Below are positions 26,175 to 34,651 of a stretch of DNA of 64,000 nucleotides, piece after piece. The stretch comes from Rheinheimera pleomorphica (GTDB taxonomy: Bacteria > Pseudomonadota > Gammaproteobacteria > Enterobacterales > Alteromonadaceae). The position numbers and the translations under genes were made by a program. The notes below the pieces were generated by a model that made no database searches, was not told the origin of the DNA, and saw only the letters and a program-made list of their open reading frames with translations. Where the stretch lies: contig NZ_SIRR01000007.1 of assembly GCF_011634895.1 (NCBI RefSeq), positions 124,001-188,000 on the forward strand. Direction: 5' to 3'. Positions within the stretch are counted from its first letter, which is position 1, and the number at the start of each line of letters is the position of its first letter.

Positions 26175-27942
26175 CAGAGGCTTTACTAAGCTTTTTCTCC
26201 AGCTTTTCAATTTTTTCCTGCGCCTGCTCGCGATAACGGGTTAAGCGCTCAATAGTGGCGGCAGCGTTATCTTTAACAAAGCTGACTTGTTGCTCAAGTT
26301 GCGATTTTTGTTTCTTCAGCTTGTCATGCTCCAGCTGCATATCAGCAACCATGTCACGTTGTTGCTGTAACTCTTCGCGTAACTGGCGGATAACTTCGCG
26401 CTGCTCTGCCTGGTGACCGGCGGTAATAGCACTTTGCTCTTTTAGCATGGCATTATTGGCGCGTAGTTGCTCCAGCGTGGCCTGAATATCTTGCGAGTCA
26501 TCAATTTCTGTTGACTGGGCTTTTTGCATCGCATCCAGTTGCTGTTCTGCCTTCAGGGCATTATCGCGTTGCACGTCAGCATCGCGCTTGCTGTGATCCA
26601 GTTGTTTATTCAGCTCACTCAGTTGCTTGCTCAGGCTGTCTACTTCTTTTTCCAGCCGGGCTATGGTTTCTTGTGCGGCTTTATTTTCCGCGTCGGCTAC
26701 ACCGGGCTCCAGTGCCGCCTCTGGTAGTTGCGCCTGTTCCAGCTGGGTTTGCGCCTGATCACGCTCTGCGGCGAGTTTTTCCGCCAGTTTTTGGGCTTCA
26801 GCCAGTTGTTGCAGTGCACTATCCCGCTCGGCGGTGAGTGCTGCCTGTGCAGCAACCAGTTCAGCTTGATCGGCCGTTGCGCCGCCTTGTTCATTGACAG
26901 CGTTTTGCAACTGTTCCAGTTGCGCCTGCAACCTTTTATTTAGTGCAACGGCCTGGGTTTCTGTTTTAGTAGCTTGCTGCAGTTTGTTTTCAAACTCATT
27001 TAGCATCGCCTGCAGTTCGGTAACATCGTGCTCACGGGTTTGCAGATCTTGCAGGGCTTTTTTACTGGCTTGTTGTGCGCTGGCCAGCTCGGCCTTAACC
27101 GCTGCTTCAGACTGCTGCAAGGTTTTAAGCTGTTGCTCTGCCTGTTCGGCGGCTTTAGCTTTTGCCTGCAGCGGCTCAAGCTCTTGTTCTGCTGCGGCAA
27201 GTTCGCTTTGCAGTTGCTGCAACTTTTGCTGATTAACTTGTTGTTCTTTCTGTAGTTGCTCTTCCAGCTCGTCTTGGGTTTGCTGGGCGCTGATCAGCTT
27301 TAACTGGATTTGCTCTGCTTCTTGCTTCGCTTGCTCGGCATCTTGCTGAGCCGCTTTGAGTTGTTGTTGCAGTTGTTCCAGCGTGCTTTGGCTGGCTTTT
27401 AATTCCTGCTCAACTTTCGCCAGGGCCTGTTGCTGTGCGGTCAATTGTTGTTTGGCGTCATCCAGTTCCTGTTGCTGGCTCTGGTTTAGCTTCACTGCCT
27501 GGTCGCGCTCGTCGCTGAGGCTGGCATATTTTTCTGCCTGCGTTGACAGCTGTTGCTGCTGTTGTTGCAGGCTGTTTTCCAGTTCGGTTTTCCGTTGTTG
27601 CAGTTGCTCAACTTCGCGCTGCAGTTCACGGTTGTGCTCGGCGGCCAGTACTTCTGCCTGCATCGCCTGCTGCAATTGCTGATTTAGCTGATCGGTCAGT
27701 TTCTTAGCGTATTGTTCAGACTCGCGCTTAAAGGCACTGATAAAGTCGGCACTAAACATACTGTCCTCCGAAGTTTCAGCTGGCGCAGGTGCGCGGTTGG
27801 CTTGCTCGTTACGCCACTTCTGATAGTGTACAACCAGACTGGCTTGAGCGCCGGGCACTTTAGAAATTAAATAATCTAATGAAACGGGTTTGCCTGTTTT
27901 GTGCAATTCATCACAGATTTTCTTAACTTCACTATATTGCAT
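26167..27942 (-). CDS. KfrA-like DNA-binding coiled-coil protein
   Basis: 591 residues. The first 50 (SEVKKICDELHKTGKPVSLDYLISKVPGAQASLV...) fit the KfrA N-terminal helix-turn-helix domain of plasmid partition accessory proteins. Residues about 70-585 form one long Gln/Glu/Leu-rich coiled coil with no globular break. KfrA of IncP/IncW plasmids binds its own operator through this head and polymerises through the coil. This one is larger than plasmid KfrA (about 300-350) and is in a chromosomal setting, divergent from topB. Its cellular role is unknown; chromosome organisation or segregation is a guess. Confidence 0.75.
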   Translation of the reverse strand: MQYSEVKKICDELHKTGKPVSLDYLISKVPGAQASLVVHYQKWRNEQANRAPAPAETSEDSMFSADFISAFKRESEQYAKKLTDQLNQQLQQAMQAEVLAAEHNRELQREVEQLQQRKTELENSLQQQQQQLSTQAEKYASLSDERDQAVKLNQSQQQELDDAKQQLTAQQQALAKVEQELKASQSTLEQLQQQLKAAQQDAEQAKQEAEQIQLKLISAQQTQDELEEQLQKEQQVNQQKLQQLQSELAAAEQELEPLQAKAKAAEQAEQQLKTLQQSEAAVKAELASAQQASKKALQDLQTREHDVTELQAMLNEFENKLQQATKTETQAVALNKRLQAQLEQLQNAVNEQGGATADQAELVAAQAALTAERDSALQQLAEAQKLAEKLAAERDQAQTQLEQAQLPEAALEPGVADAENKAAQETIARLEKEVDSLSKQLSELNKQLDHSKRDADVQRDNALKAEQQLDAMQKAQSTEIDDSQDIQATLEQLRANNAMLKEQSAITAGHQAEQREVIRQLREELQQQRDMVADMQLEHDKLKKQKSQLEQQVSFVKDNAAATIERLTRYREQAQEKIEKLEKKLSKASDA

Positions 27943-28077
27943 TGTTTATATCCAACTGACTGGGTGGAAGTACTAAAAATAACAACCGGAACCGACTTCA
28001 CATTTTAAGCACTTTTTGCTTAAAACCAAATTTTAATTACATTTTCTTTGCATACATCGTGTTGGTCGGCTAAATTA

Positions 28078-28093
28078 CTGTATATAGATACAG
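28078..28093. promoter_or_regulatory. LexA (SOS) box before topB
   Basis: CTGTATATAGATACAG fits CTGT-N8-ACAG exactly and differs from the E. coli consensus CTGTATATATATACAG at one position. It ends 13 bases before the topB start codon, so a bound repressor would block transcription or its early elongation. It is 136 bases from the divergent KfrA-like start. Confidence 0.75.
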
Positions 28094-28106
28094 TTAAGGT
28101 GCTGCT

Positions 28107-30098
28107 ATGATCCTGTATATTGCAGAAAAGCCCAGTTTAGGCCGGGCCATTGCTGCTGTATTGCCAAAGCCTCAGCAAAAAGAAAACGGTTTTATTCGCC
28201 TGGCCAACGGTGATGTGGTTAGCTGGTGCGTTGGCCACTTACTGCAACAGGCTGAACCGCAAGACTATAACCCCGATTATAAACGCTGGCAGGCAGCACA
28301 ACTGCCGATAGTTCCGGATAAATGGCTGTTAAAAGTACGCAAGTCAGCTGAACAGCAGCTTAACGTGTTGAAGAAATTGTTGCGTCAGGCCGATCAGATC
28401 GTGCATGCCGGTGATCCTGATCGAGAAGGCCAGCTACTGGTTGACGAAGTGTTGGCCTATTGTGGTGTCAGCGGTGCAAAGCTGGCAACGACCAGGCGGT
28501 TGTTAATCAGTGATTTAAATCCGCCGGCGGTAAAGCGGGCGCTTGAACAGCTGCAGTGGAACAAAGATTTTGTGCCGCTCTCCACGTCGGCGCTGGCGCG
28601 CAGCCGCGCCGACTGGCTGTATGGGCTTAATATGACCCGGGCTTATACCCTGCAGGGGCAAAAAGCCGGTTATCAGGGCGTATTGTCAGTAGGAAGAGTG
28701 CAAACACCCTTGCTCGGTCTGGTTGTGCGGCGCGACCAGGAAATCGCTGATTTTGTTAGCAAGCCGTTTTACCAGGTAGTGGTGACAGTTGAAACTGACG
28801 ACAAACACACTTTTACCGCGTTATGGCAGCCCAGCGCAGCTTGTGCGCCGTGGCAGGATGAGGACGGCCGGGTATTGCTGCGGGCCCTGGCTGAAAAGGT
28901 GCAACAAAAAATCAGCGGTCAAAATGCAGCAGTAACCAGAGTACAGCATAAAGACGGCCAGCAAGCACCACCGTTACCTTACAATTTGTCAGCGTTGCAG
29001 ATAGACGCTGCCAAACGTTACGGCATGACTGCGCAGCAGGTATTGGATCACTGTCAGCAGTTGTACGAGCGGCATAAGTTAATTACCTACCCGCGCTCTG
29101 ACAGCCGGCATTTACCGAAAGAGCAGTGGCAACAAGCGGCCGCAGTATGCCAGGCGGTAGCCGCCAATACCCCGGCATTGACCACAGCAGTACAACAAGC
29201 TGATACCCGTCTGATTAGCAAAGCCTGGAACGATGCCAAAGTCGCCGCGCATCATGCCATTATTCCGACAGAAAAGCGTATGCCGTTACAAAAGCTCAGC
29301 CTGCCACAGCAGCAGTTGTATCAGCTTATTGCGCGGCAGTATCTGGCACAGTTCTATCCGGCTTTTTGTTATAGCGATACCGAAGTAGAACTGAACATAG
29401 CCGGTGGCTGTTTTATTGCCAAAGCCCGCACAGAGCGCAAGCCTGGCTGGAAGCTGTTGTTCCGGGCTGACCAGGCTGAAAGCGATAAGCCGACGCAGGA
29501 CGATGCTGGCGCGCATAATAGCGTTTTACCGCCTTTGGTGCAGGGCCAGTCGTTAATTTGTACAGCGGGCACTGTGTTGGAGAAACAAACCAAAGCCCCG
29601 CCCGCATTTACAGACGCCAGCTTGCTGGCAGCCATGACGGGCATTAGTCGTTACGTTCAGGATGATGCGGTGCGGAAAATTCTGCGTGACACTGATGGCT
29701 TGGGGACCGAAGCGACCCGCGCCGGTATTATTGAACTGCTGTTTAACCGCGGCTTTTTACAGCGCGACGCTAAGCAAATTCACGCTACGGCAACAGGTAG
29801 GGCGCTTATTGCTGCCCTGCCAGAGCAAGCCGTCTTGCCCGATATGACAGCCCGCTGGGAGGCCGCGCTGAACGCGATTTGCCAGCGGCAGCAAAGTTAT
29901 CAGGCGTTTATGCAGCCGCTGATCGCCCAGCTACAGCAACTGATAACCGGCGCTACGGCAGTATTTCCCGACGGTCTGGCGTCATCGCAGCAAAAACGGC
30001 CATGGCGGGCGAAAAGGCCTATGACAGGCAATAAAGCGGTTAATCGTAGCTATCGGCGTAAGCCAACAACCACAAGGGCTGTAACTAAGCGTAATTAA
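28107..30098 (+). CDS. topB: DNA topoisomerase III
   Basis: 663 residues, close to E. coli TopB (653). It has the N-terminal Toprim domain (IAEKPSLGRAIA, then HAGDPDREGQLL with acidic metal ligands near 104-108), the active-site tyrosine in LITYPRSDS at residue 328, the same number as in E. coli, and a basic C-terminal tail (KKRPWRAKRP onward) for single-strand binding. It decatenates precatenanes and resolves recombination intermediates with RecQ. ATG 28107 has AAGGTG upstream. A LexA box precedes it. Confidence 0.95.
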   Translation: MILYIAEKPSLGRAIAAVLPKPQQKENGFIRLANGDVVSWCVGHLLQQAEPQDYNPDYKRWQAAQLPIVPDKWLLKVRKSAEQQLNVLKKLLRQADQIVHAGDPDREGQLLVDEVLAYCGVSGAKLATTRRLLISDLNPPAVKRALEQLQWNKDFVPLSTSALARSRADWLYGLNMTRAYTLQGQKAGYQGVLSVGRVQTPLLGLVVRRDQEIADFVSKPFYQVVVTVETDDKHTFTALWQPSAACAPWQDEDGRVLLRALAEKVQQKISGQNAAVTRVQHKDGQQAPPLPYNLSALQIDAAKRYGMTAQQVLDHCQQLYERHKLITYPRSDSRHLPKEQWQQAAAVCQAVAANTPALTTAVQQADTRLISKAWNDAKVAAHHAIIPTEKRMPLQKLSLPQQQLYQLIARQYLAQFYPAFCYSDTEVELNIAGGCFIAKARTERKPGWKLLFRADQAESDKPTQDDAGAHNSVLPPLVQGQSLICTAGTVLEKQTKAPPAFTDASLLAAMTGISRYVQDDAVRKILRDTDGLGTEATRAGIIELLFNRGFLQRDAKQIHATATGRALIAALPEQAVLPDMTARWEAALNAICQRQQSYQAFMQPLIAQLQQLITGATAVFPDGLASSQQKRPWRAKRPMTGNKAVNRSYRRKPTTTRAVTKRN

Positions 30099-30168
30099 TT
30101 GTTATCCCGCTGGATTTTGTTTTGTGGACTGCTTTAAGCTGCAGCGCAATACACTGGAGAGCACTTTT

Positions 30169-30957
30169 ATGTTTAGTTCAATACGCGGTAAAAACGTTTT
30201 ACATACTGTGTTGGTTACGCTGTCACTTACCTGTGGCAGCCAGGCACAGGCCACCATAGTAGAAGTGACAACCAATTTGGGTAAGTTTGAAATTAACCTG
30301 TACGACGAAAGTACACCGGTGACCGTGAAAAACTTTCTCAATTATGTCAGCGCCGGCCGTTACGATGGCACTGTTATACACCGTTCTGCGCCGGGTTTTG
30401 TGATTCAGGGCGGCGGCTTTGTGTTTGAACAGCAGCTACCGTTAAAAGCCATCAATACCAATGCACCTATCGTTAATGAACCAAAATGGTCTAATGTGCG
30501 CGGTACCGTAGCCATGGCCAAGTTAGCCAGTAACCCTAATAGTGCCACCAGCCAGTGGTTTGTTAATTTGGCGAATAACAGCGGTGGCGCCCCAAGTTTG
30601 GATATCCAAAACGAGGGCTTTACCGTATTTGGTCAGATTAGCAGCGCAGATATGGCAGTGGTAGATGCCATTGCTGCCTTGCCGCGTTTTAACTTTCCGG
30701 GTATTCAGGATCTGCCGCTGCGTAATTACAGTAACACTGACCGCGATGATAATAAGCCGCTGCAAGCGGATAACCTGATTACCATTGAATCTGTGGTGGT
30801 GGTAGATGCCAGACCGAATACTGTCGCCGGGCTGACACTGGTGCCTAATGCATCGCCACCGCCACCGCCACCGACTACGGGTAGTTCTGCCGGCAGCGTC
30901 GGTTGGTTAGCATTGTTACCACTTGGCTTGCTGGCGTTCAGACGTCGCCGCCGCTGA
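30169..30957 (+). CDS. Peptidyl-prolyl isomerase (cyclophilin) with GlyGly-CTERM-like tail
   Basis: 262 residues: signal peptide (about 1-27), a cyclophilin domain (about 30-205, with TPVTVKNFLNYV, GTVIHRSAPGFVIQGGGF and NSATSQWFVNL motifs), a proline hinge (PPPPPP), and a C-terminal tail of small residues, one hydrophobic helix and RRRRR. The tail resembles GlyGly-CTERM sorting signals processed by rhombosortase, though GS(A)GS replaces a strict GG. It would catalyse proline isomerisation in the envelope or at the cell surface. Start ATG 30169 (GGAGA upstream, clean signal peptide) instead of 30124. Confidence 0.85.
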   Translation: MFSSIRGKNVLHTVLVTLSLTCGSQAQATIVEVTTNLGKFEINLYDESTPVTVKNFLNYVSAGRYDGTVIHRSAPGFVIQGGGFVFEQQLPLKAINTNAPIVNEPKWSNVRGTVAMAKLASNPNSATSQWFVNLANNSGGAPSLDIQNEGFTVFGQISSADMAVVDAIAALPRFNFPGIQDLPLRNYSNTDRDDNKPLQADNLITIESVVVVDARPNTVAGLTLVPNASPPPPPPTTGSSAGSVGWLALLPLGLLAFRRRRR

Positions 30958-30968
30958 TTATTGCCCGG

Positions 30969-30986
30969 ACGGGGCCCCGGCCCCGT
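30969..30986. terminator. GC-rich hairpin after cyclophilin gene
   Basis: ACGGGGCC / GGCCCCGT with a 2-base gap, 12 bases after the stop. No T-run follows, so it may be a stabilising hairpin and not a true terminator. Confidence 0.35.
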
Positions 30987-31132
30987 GTTGTGGCTGGTAA
31001 GCTGTTGTAAAGCATTCAGTTAGCGCTATCTTTCTATTGCGTTTACTGGTGAAGTCAGCGTTGTCATCTACACTTAGGTGTAAGGCTCTGCCAACAGCCT
31101 GGCAGCCATTAAGTGGAAATGAGGATAGCCTG

Positions 31133-31831
31133 ATGATCTTGTTAGTAGGTGGCGAAAAAGGAGGCAGCGGTAAAAGCTGCCTGGCACAGAATATAGCGGT
31201 CTATTTTTCCCGCGAAAAAAATGCAAACGTCATGCTGGTAGACTGCGACCCGCAGCGTACTTCGTCGGACTGGGTGCAGGAACGTCATACAGACCCGTCT
31301 CTGCCATGGATCAATTGTGTGCAGATGTACGGCAAGATCCGTTATGAATTGAAAAGCCTCGAGATGCACTATGACGTGGTAATTGTCGATTGTGGCGGCC
31401 AGGACAGTGTGGCACTGCGCTCGGCAATGGTGGTGGCGTCGCATGTCCTCTTTCCGCTGCGACCCAAGCGACGCGATTTAAAAACACTGGAGCATCTGGA
31501 AGACTTAGTCAGCGCCTGTAATGTGGTAAACCCTGACATGATTGTTGGCTGCGTTATTACTCAATGCCCATCGTTGCCGAATCAGGTTGGCCGTATCCTG
31601 GATGCAAAAGATGTCTGTAAGTCTTTTAATATCAGGGTGTTGGATGCCATTACCTATAACCGTAACACCTATGATGACAGCGAAGAAAAAGGCCTGTCGG
31701 TAATGGATGTTGAACCGGACGGCAAAGCGGCGCAGGAAATCCGTGATATAGTAACCGAGTTATTGGCAATGAAGGCGATACAAGAAGATGGCGCTGACCG
31801 ATCTGAAGAAAAAGTCTCAGCCGCACGGTAA
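31133..31831 (+). CDS. ParA-family ATPase
   Basis: 232 residues with the deviant Walker A box GEKGGSGKSCLA (about 7-18), the A' stretch VDCDPQRTSSDW (about 38-49) and Walker B VVIVDCGGQDS (about 82-92). Such proteins position plasmids, chromosome origins or large complexes by ATP-driven gradients on DNA. It lacks a long N-terminal helix-turn-helix, as in small ParA/MinD-like orphans. I start at ATG 31133 (GAGG 8 bases upstream), 96 bases inside the longest frame. No ParB is present; the overlapping next gene is the likely partner. Confidence 0.88.
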   Translation: MILLVGGEKGGSGKSCLAQNIAVYFSREKNANVMLVDCDPQRTSSDWVQERHTDPSLPWINCVQMYGKIRYELKSLEMHYDVVIVDCGGQDSVALRSAMVVASHVLFPLRPKRRDLKTLEHLEDLVSACNVVNPDMIVGCVITQCPSLPNQVGRILDAKDVCKSFNIRVLDAITYNRNTYDDSEEKGLSVMDVEPDGKAAQEIRDIVTELLAMKAIQEDGADRSEEKVSAAR

Positions 31832-32108
31832 AGCCGGTTTTACGGCCGACGAATTTATCGATGATGCCAACAACTACGCAATGGGTATGCCGCGCATTGT
31901 TAGTTTGCGTCAACTGCTGCCTGATGAAGACGACGATACCACGCGTTTGCCAATGCGGCATGCCACCTTTACGCTGAGCCAGGAAGCAATTGATGCGCTG
32001 ACAGAGCTGAGCAAAGCCACGGGCGAGCCGAAATCCAAATTAATTCGCAAGCTGATATTGCAAGCCAGTAAACCGGTAAAACGTAGCCTGGCAAAACAAA
32101 AAAAATAA
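31788..32108 (+). CDS. Small putative DNA-binding partner of ParA-like ATPase
   Basis: 106 residues, starting 44 bases inside the ParA-like gene in another frame, so translationally linked to it. The C-terminal half (HATFTLSQEAIDALTELSKATGEPKSKLIRKLIL) has the beta-helix-helix pattern of ribbon-helix-helix proteins, ending in a lysine-rich tail. The N-terminal half is polar and probably flexible. RHH proteins are common ParB substitutes (for example ParG, Omega). Function inferred from this arrangement. Confidence 0.7.
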   Translation: MALTDLKKKSQPHGKAGFTADEFIDDANNYAMGMPRIVSLRQLLPDEDDDTTRLPMRHATFTLSQEAIDALTELSKATGEPKSKLIRKLILQASKPVKRSLAKQKK

Positions 32109-32123
32109 CCGGCGGTGGCCGGT
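32096..32123 (-). terminator. Rho-independent terminator of DUF3010 gene
   Basis: AACCGGC / GCCGGTT stem at about 32107-32123 followed on the minus strand by a run of T's that lies in the A-rich end of the convergent gene. Confidence 0.6.
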
Positions 32124-32137
32124 TAGTCTGAATAGTG

Positions 32138-32560
32138 TTATTTGGCTAAAAAGGCATAACCCGCCAGAAAAGCGGTTTCCTGAAATACTTTTAAGCCGGT
32201 GTCTTTAAAGTCAACCGGCAGTGGGTAGCGCTTTAGCTTTTCTTTTATTTCGGTTGCGCTAATTAAGGTGCAATCGCAGCCGGCGATCAGTTGTAAGGCC
32301 GCCTCAATTTTAAACCCTACAGCGCCGCCGGCGAATTTGCCTTTTTGTGGCCGCTCTTTTATTACAAGCTGCTTCACCTGATAGTCTTCAAGAAATTTGG
32401 CAACGGTGAACTGAAAATGCCGCATTTGCTGTTGATCTGCGTCTTTGCTTAGGGCAAAACGATTTTGCCGGCAGTCTGGCAGTTCGAACAGACCATTGTT
32501 CAATGTCATCAGACAGATGATCGCTTCACTGCCTTTTATCTCAATACCGCATGTGCGCAT
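32138..32560 (-). CDS. DUF3010 family protein
   Basis: 140 residues matching the DUF3010 family typical of Alteromonadales and Vibrionales: N-terminal CGIEIKGSEAIICLM, central FLEDYQVKQLVIKERPQKGKFAGG and FKIEAALQL, and C-terminal DTGLKVFQETAFLAGYAFL. The fold suggests an RNase-H/Holliday-resolvase-like core (GIEIKGSEA strand), but no activity is known. Soluble, no signal peptide. It is 14 bases downstream of the next gene on the same strand. Confidence 0.8.
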   Translation of the reverse strand: MRTCGIEIKGSEAIICLMTLNNGLFELPDCRQNRFALSKDADQQQMRHFQFTVAKFLEDYQVKQLVIKERPQKGKFAGGAVGFKIEAALQLIAGCDCTLISATEIKEKLKRYPLPVDFKDTGLKVFQETAFLAGYAFLAK

Positions 32561-32574
32561 GGGCCGTCCTCTGC

Positions 32575-32937
32575 TTAGGGTTTACTTAAATTCTGGTAAT
32601 GACTTTCGATAATACGGCAGCTTTGCTGCAACGGCTCGCCAAACAATATAGGGTTGAAATCCTTGTTGACGCAGTAGTCACGGCGAAACCGCATTAAATT
32701 CTCTACACTGCTGCTGGCTTTGTCCAGCTGGGCGCGCTGGCCTTCGCCCCATTGCTCCGATAGGGCCAGCAATTGCTTACGTGTTTTGCGCAGCGTGGCT
32801 TCTTTATCGTCACTGGCAATAGCCGCTTTATCCAGTATGAGTTCAAACAACTGTTCTTTATAGGGGCGGATCAGGTCGTGATCAGAAAAGGTAATCAGTA
32901 GTAACACTACCACCACTAACCAGAAAAACTTTTTCAT
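32575..32937 (-). CDS. Small protein with N-terminal membrane segment, unknown function
   Basis: 120 residues starting at ATG 32937 (GGAG about 10 bases upstream); the longer frame starts at a TTG without support. One hydrophobic segment (residues 3-16) is either an uncleaved anchor or a signal peptide. The remainder is charged and helical with two Cys residues (in DYCVNKD and QSCRII) that could form a disulfide. No family recognised. Likely co-transcribed with DUF3010. Confidence 0.65.
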   Translation of the reverse strand: MKKFFWLVVVVLLLITFSDHDLIRPYKEQLFELILDKAAIASDDKEATLRKTRKQLLALSEQWGEGQRAQLDKASSSVENLMRFRRDYCVNKDFNPILFGEPLQQSCRIIESHYQNLSKP

Positions 32938-33203
32938 CGCGTCGATACTCCGGTAAGACAAGGCGCTATTGTAACGGATTGCACTGCGCAGCGCATCGTG
33001 GGTTTTGCACCAGCTATTACTGTAAAGTAAGTTAACGCTTTTTAGATAGTGTTGTCACCTTGGTTGGCAGTTTTCTGTTGACTGATGCTCAAACAGGGAC
33101 TGCTGGCCGGGCACAGAATTTGCTTTGTTACAGGTCAAAAAAATTCTGTCTGTAAGCTGTTATACTCTGCGGCAACGGCAACAGGGCAGTATCGGGGTAA
33201 GGC

Positions 33204-34628
33204 GTGGATCAACAAAAAATAGATATCAAAAATATTCCTGTGCATGTTGAAGTGCATAAAGCTGCCGCCAGTAGCGGCCAGTATCACCCGCGCGATCGCA
33301 TCTATGTCAGGGCGGTTAAGGGCTTGCATCAGGCGATACGGCGCTATATGGGGTTTGTCTTTATGGGGCTGTTTATGCTGCTGCCCTGGTTGCGCTATGA
33401 CGGCCATCAGGCCATCCTGCTGGATATTACTGAACAGAAATTTAATATTTTTGCGCTGACACTGTGGCCGCAGGATTTCACCATACTGGCGTGGATCTTT
33501 ATTATTGCGGCTTATGCACTGTTTTTTATCACCGCGTTTTATGGCCGGGTCTGGTGTGGTTATTTATGTCCGCAATCGGTCTGGACCTTTATTTTTATCT
33601 GGTTTGAAGAAAAAATTCAGGGTACGCGCAATCAGCGGATGAAATTGGATGCGGATCCCTGGTCGGCCAGCAAATTTTTTAAAAAAGCCGCTACCCATTT
33701 TTGCTGGCTGGCATTTTCGCTACTGACCTCGCTGATTTTCGTCGGCTATTTTACGCCGGTCGGGCCTTTGTTTGTTGAGTTTTTTACGCTACAGGCCGGT
33801 TTCTGGGCTGTTTTGTCGGTGCTGTTTTTCACCCTTTGCACCTATGGTAATGCCGGCTGGATGCGGGAAATTATGTGCACCCACATCTGTCCGTACGCGC
33901 GTTTTCAGTCAGCGATGTTTGATAAAGACACTTTTACCGTTACCTATGATGAAAAACGCGGTGAAAACCGCGGCCCGCGTAGCCGTAAAGATAAAGACTA
34001 TAAAGACAAAGGCTTAGGCGATTGTATCGACTGCAACCTTTGTGTGCAGGTATGCCCCACCGGTATCGATATCCGTAACGGCCTGCAGTATGAATGCATT
34101 AACTGTGGTGCTTGTATTGATGCCTGCGATGATACCATGACCAAGATGGGCTATCCGACGGGTCTGATCAGCTACACCACCGAGCACAGCTTAAACGGCA
34201 AGCCCACTAAGGTATTGCGGCCTAAGTTGCTCGGTTACCTGCTGGTGTTGATTGTTGTTTGTGGCGCCTTTGTCTGGACGCTGTACAGCCGGGTGCCGTT
34301 TGAAATGAATATTATCCGCGACCGTGGCGCACTGTACCGCGAAACCAATGAAGGGTTGGTTGAAAATACTTATACCTTAAGTATTTCCAATAAGTCGCAA
34401 CAGCAGGTTGTTTTCAGCCTGAGTGTTGATGGCAACCAGACGTTTAACTGGATAGGGCCGCAACAGGTTAGCCTCAGCGGCGGTGAAACGTTAAATGTGC
34501 CTATCAGTTTAGCGCTGGACCCTTATGTAACTGAAAAACGCAGCCTGGATATTCGTTTCACTGTGCAACAAGCAGACAGCCCTGACGTGCAGTTACAACA
34601 AGAGACGAAATTTTTTGTTGGCCGTTAG
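33204..34628 (+). CDS. ccoG: Cytochrome c oxidase accessory protein CcoG
   Basis: 474 residues: five transmembrane helices, an N-terminal CGYLCPQSVW element, CTHICPYARFQSAMF, two ferredoxin-type clusters (CIDCNLCVQVCP near 275-286 and CINCGACIDAC near 295-305), and a C-terminal periplasmic immunoglobulin-like domain (about 370-474). CcoG (FixG/RdxA) reduces copper for assembly of cbb3-type cytochrome oxidase. The start is GTG 33204 with GGGGTAAGG before it. The ccoNOPQ genes are not in the window. Confidence 0.92.
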   Translation: MDQQKIDIKNIPVHVEVHKAAASSGQYHPRDRIYVRAVKGLHQAIRRYMGFVFMGLFMLLPWLRYDGHQAILLDITEQKFNIFALTLWPQDFTILAWIFIIAAYALFFITAFYGRVWCGYLCPQSVWTFIFIWFEEKIQGTRNQRMKLDADPWSASKFFKKAATHFCWLAFSLLTSLIFVGYFTPVGPLFVEFFTLQAGFWAVLSVLFFTLCTYGNAGWMREIMCTHICPYARFQSAMFDKDTFTVTYDEKRGENRGPRSRKDKDYKDKGLGDCIDCNLCVQVCPTGIDIRNGLQYECINCGACIDACDDTMTKMGYPTGLISYTTEHSLNGKPTKVLRPKLLGYLLVLIVVCGAFVWTLYSRVPFEMNIIRDRGALYRETNEGLVENTYTLSISNKSQQQVVFSLSVDGNQTFNWIGPQQVSLSGGETLNVPISLALDPYVTEKRSLDIRFTVQQADSPDVQLQQETKFFVGR

Positions 34629-34651
34629 TGTAATAGCAGGCCGGGAGTATT

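Noticed and set aside
30969-30986. Strong terminator after the cyclophilin gene.
   Set aside because: Stem is good but no T-run follows, so listed only as a low-confidence hairpin.
31037-31132. Longer N-terminus of the ParA-like protein.
   Set aside because: Sequence before ATG 31133 is unlike ParA, while the internal ATG has a GAGG ribosome site and leads straight into the Walker A strand.
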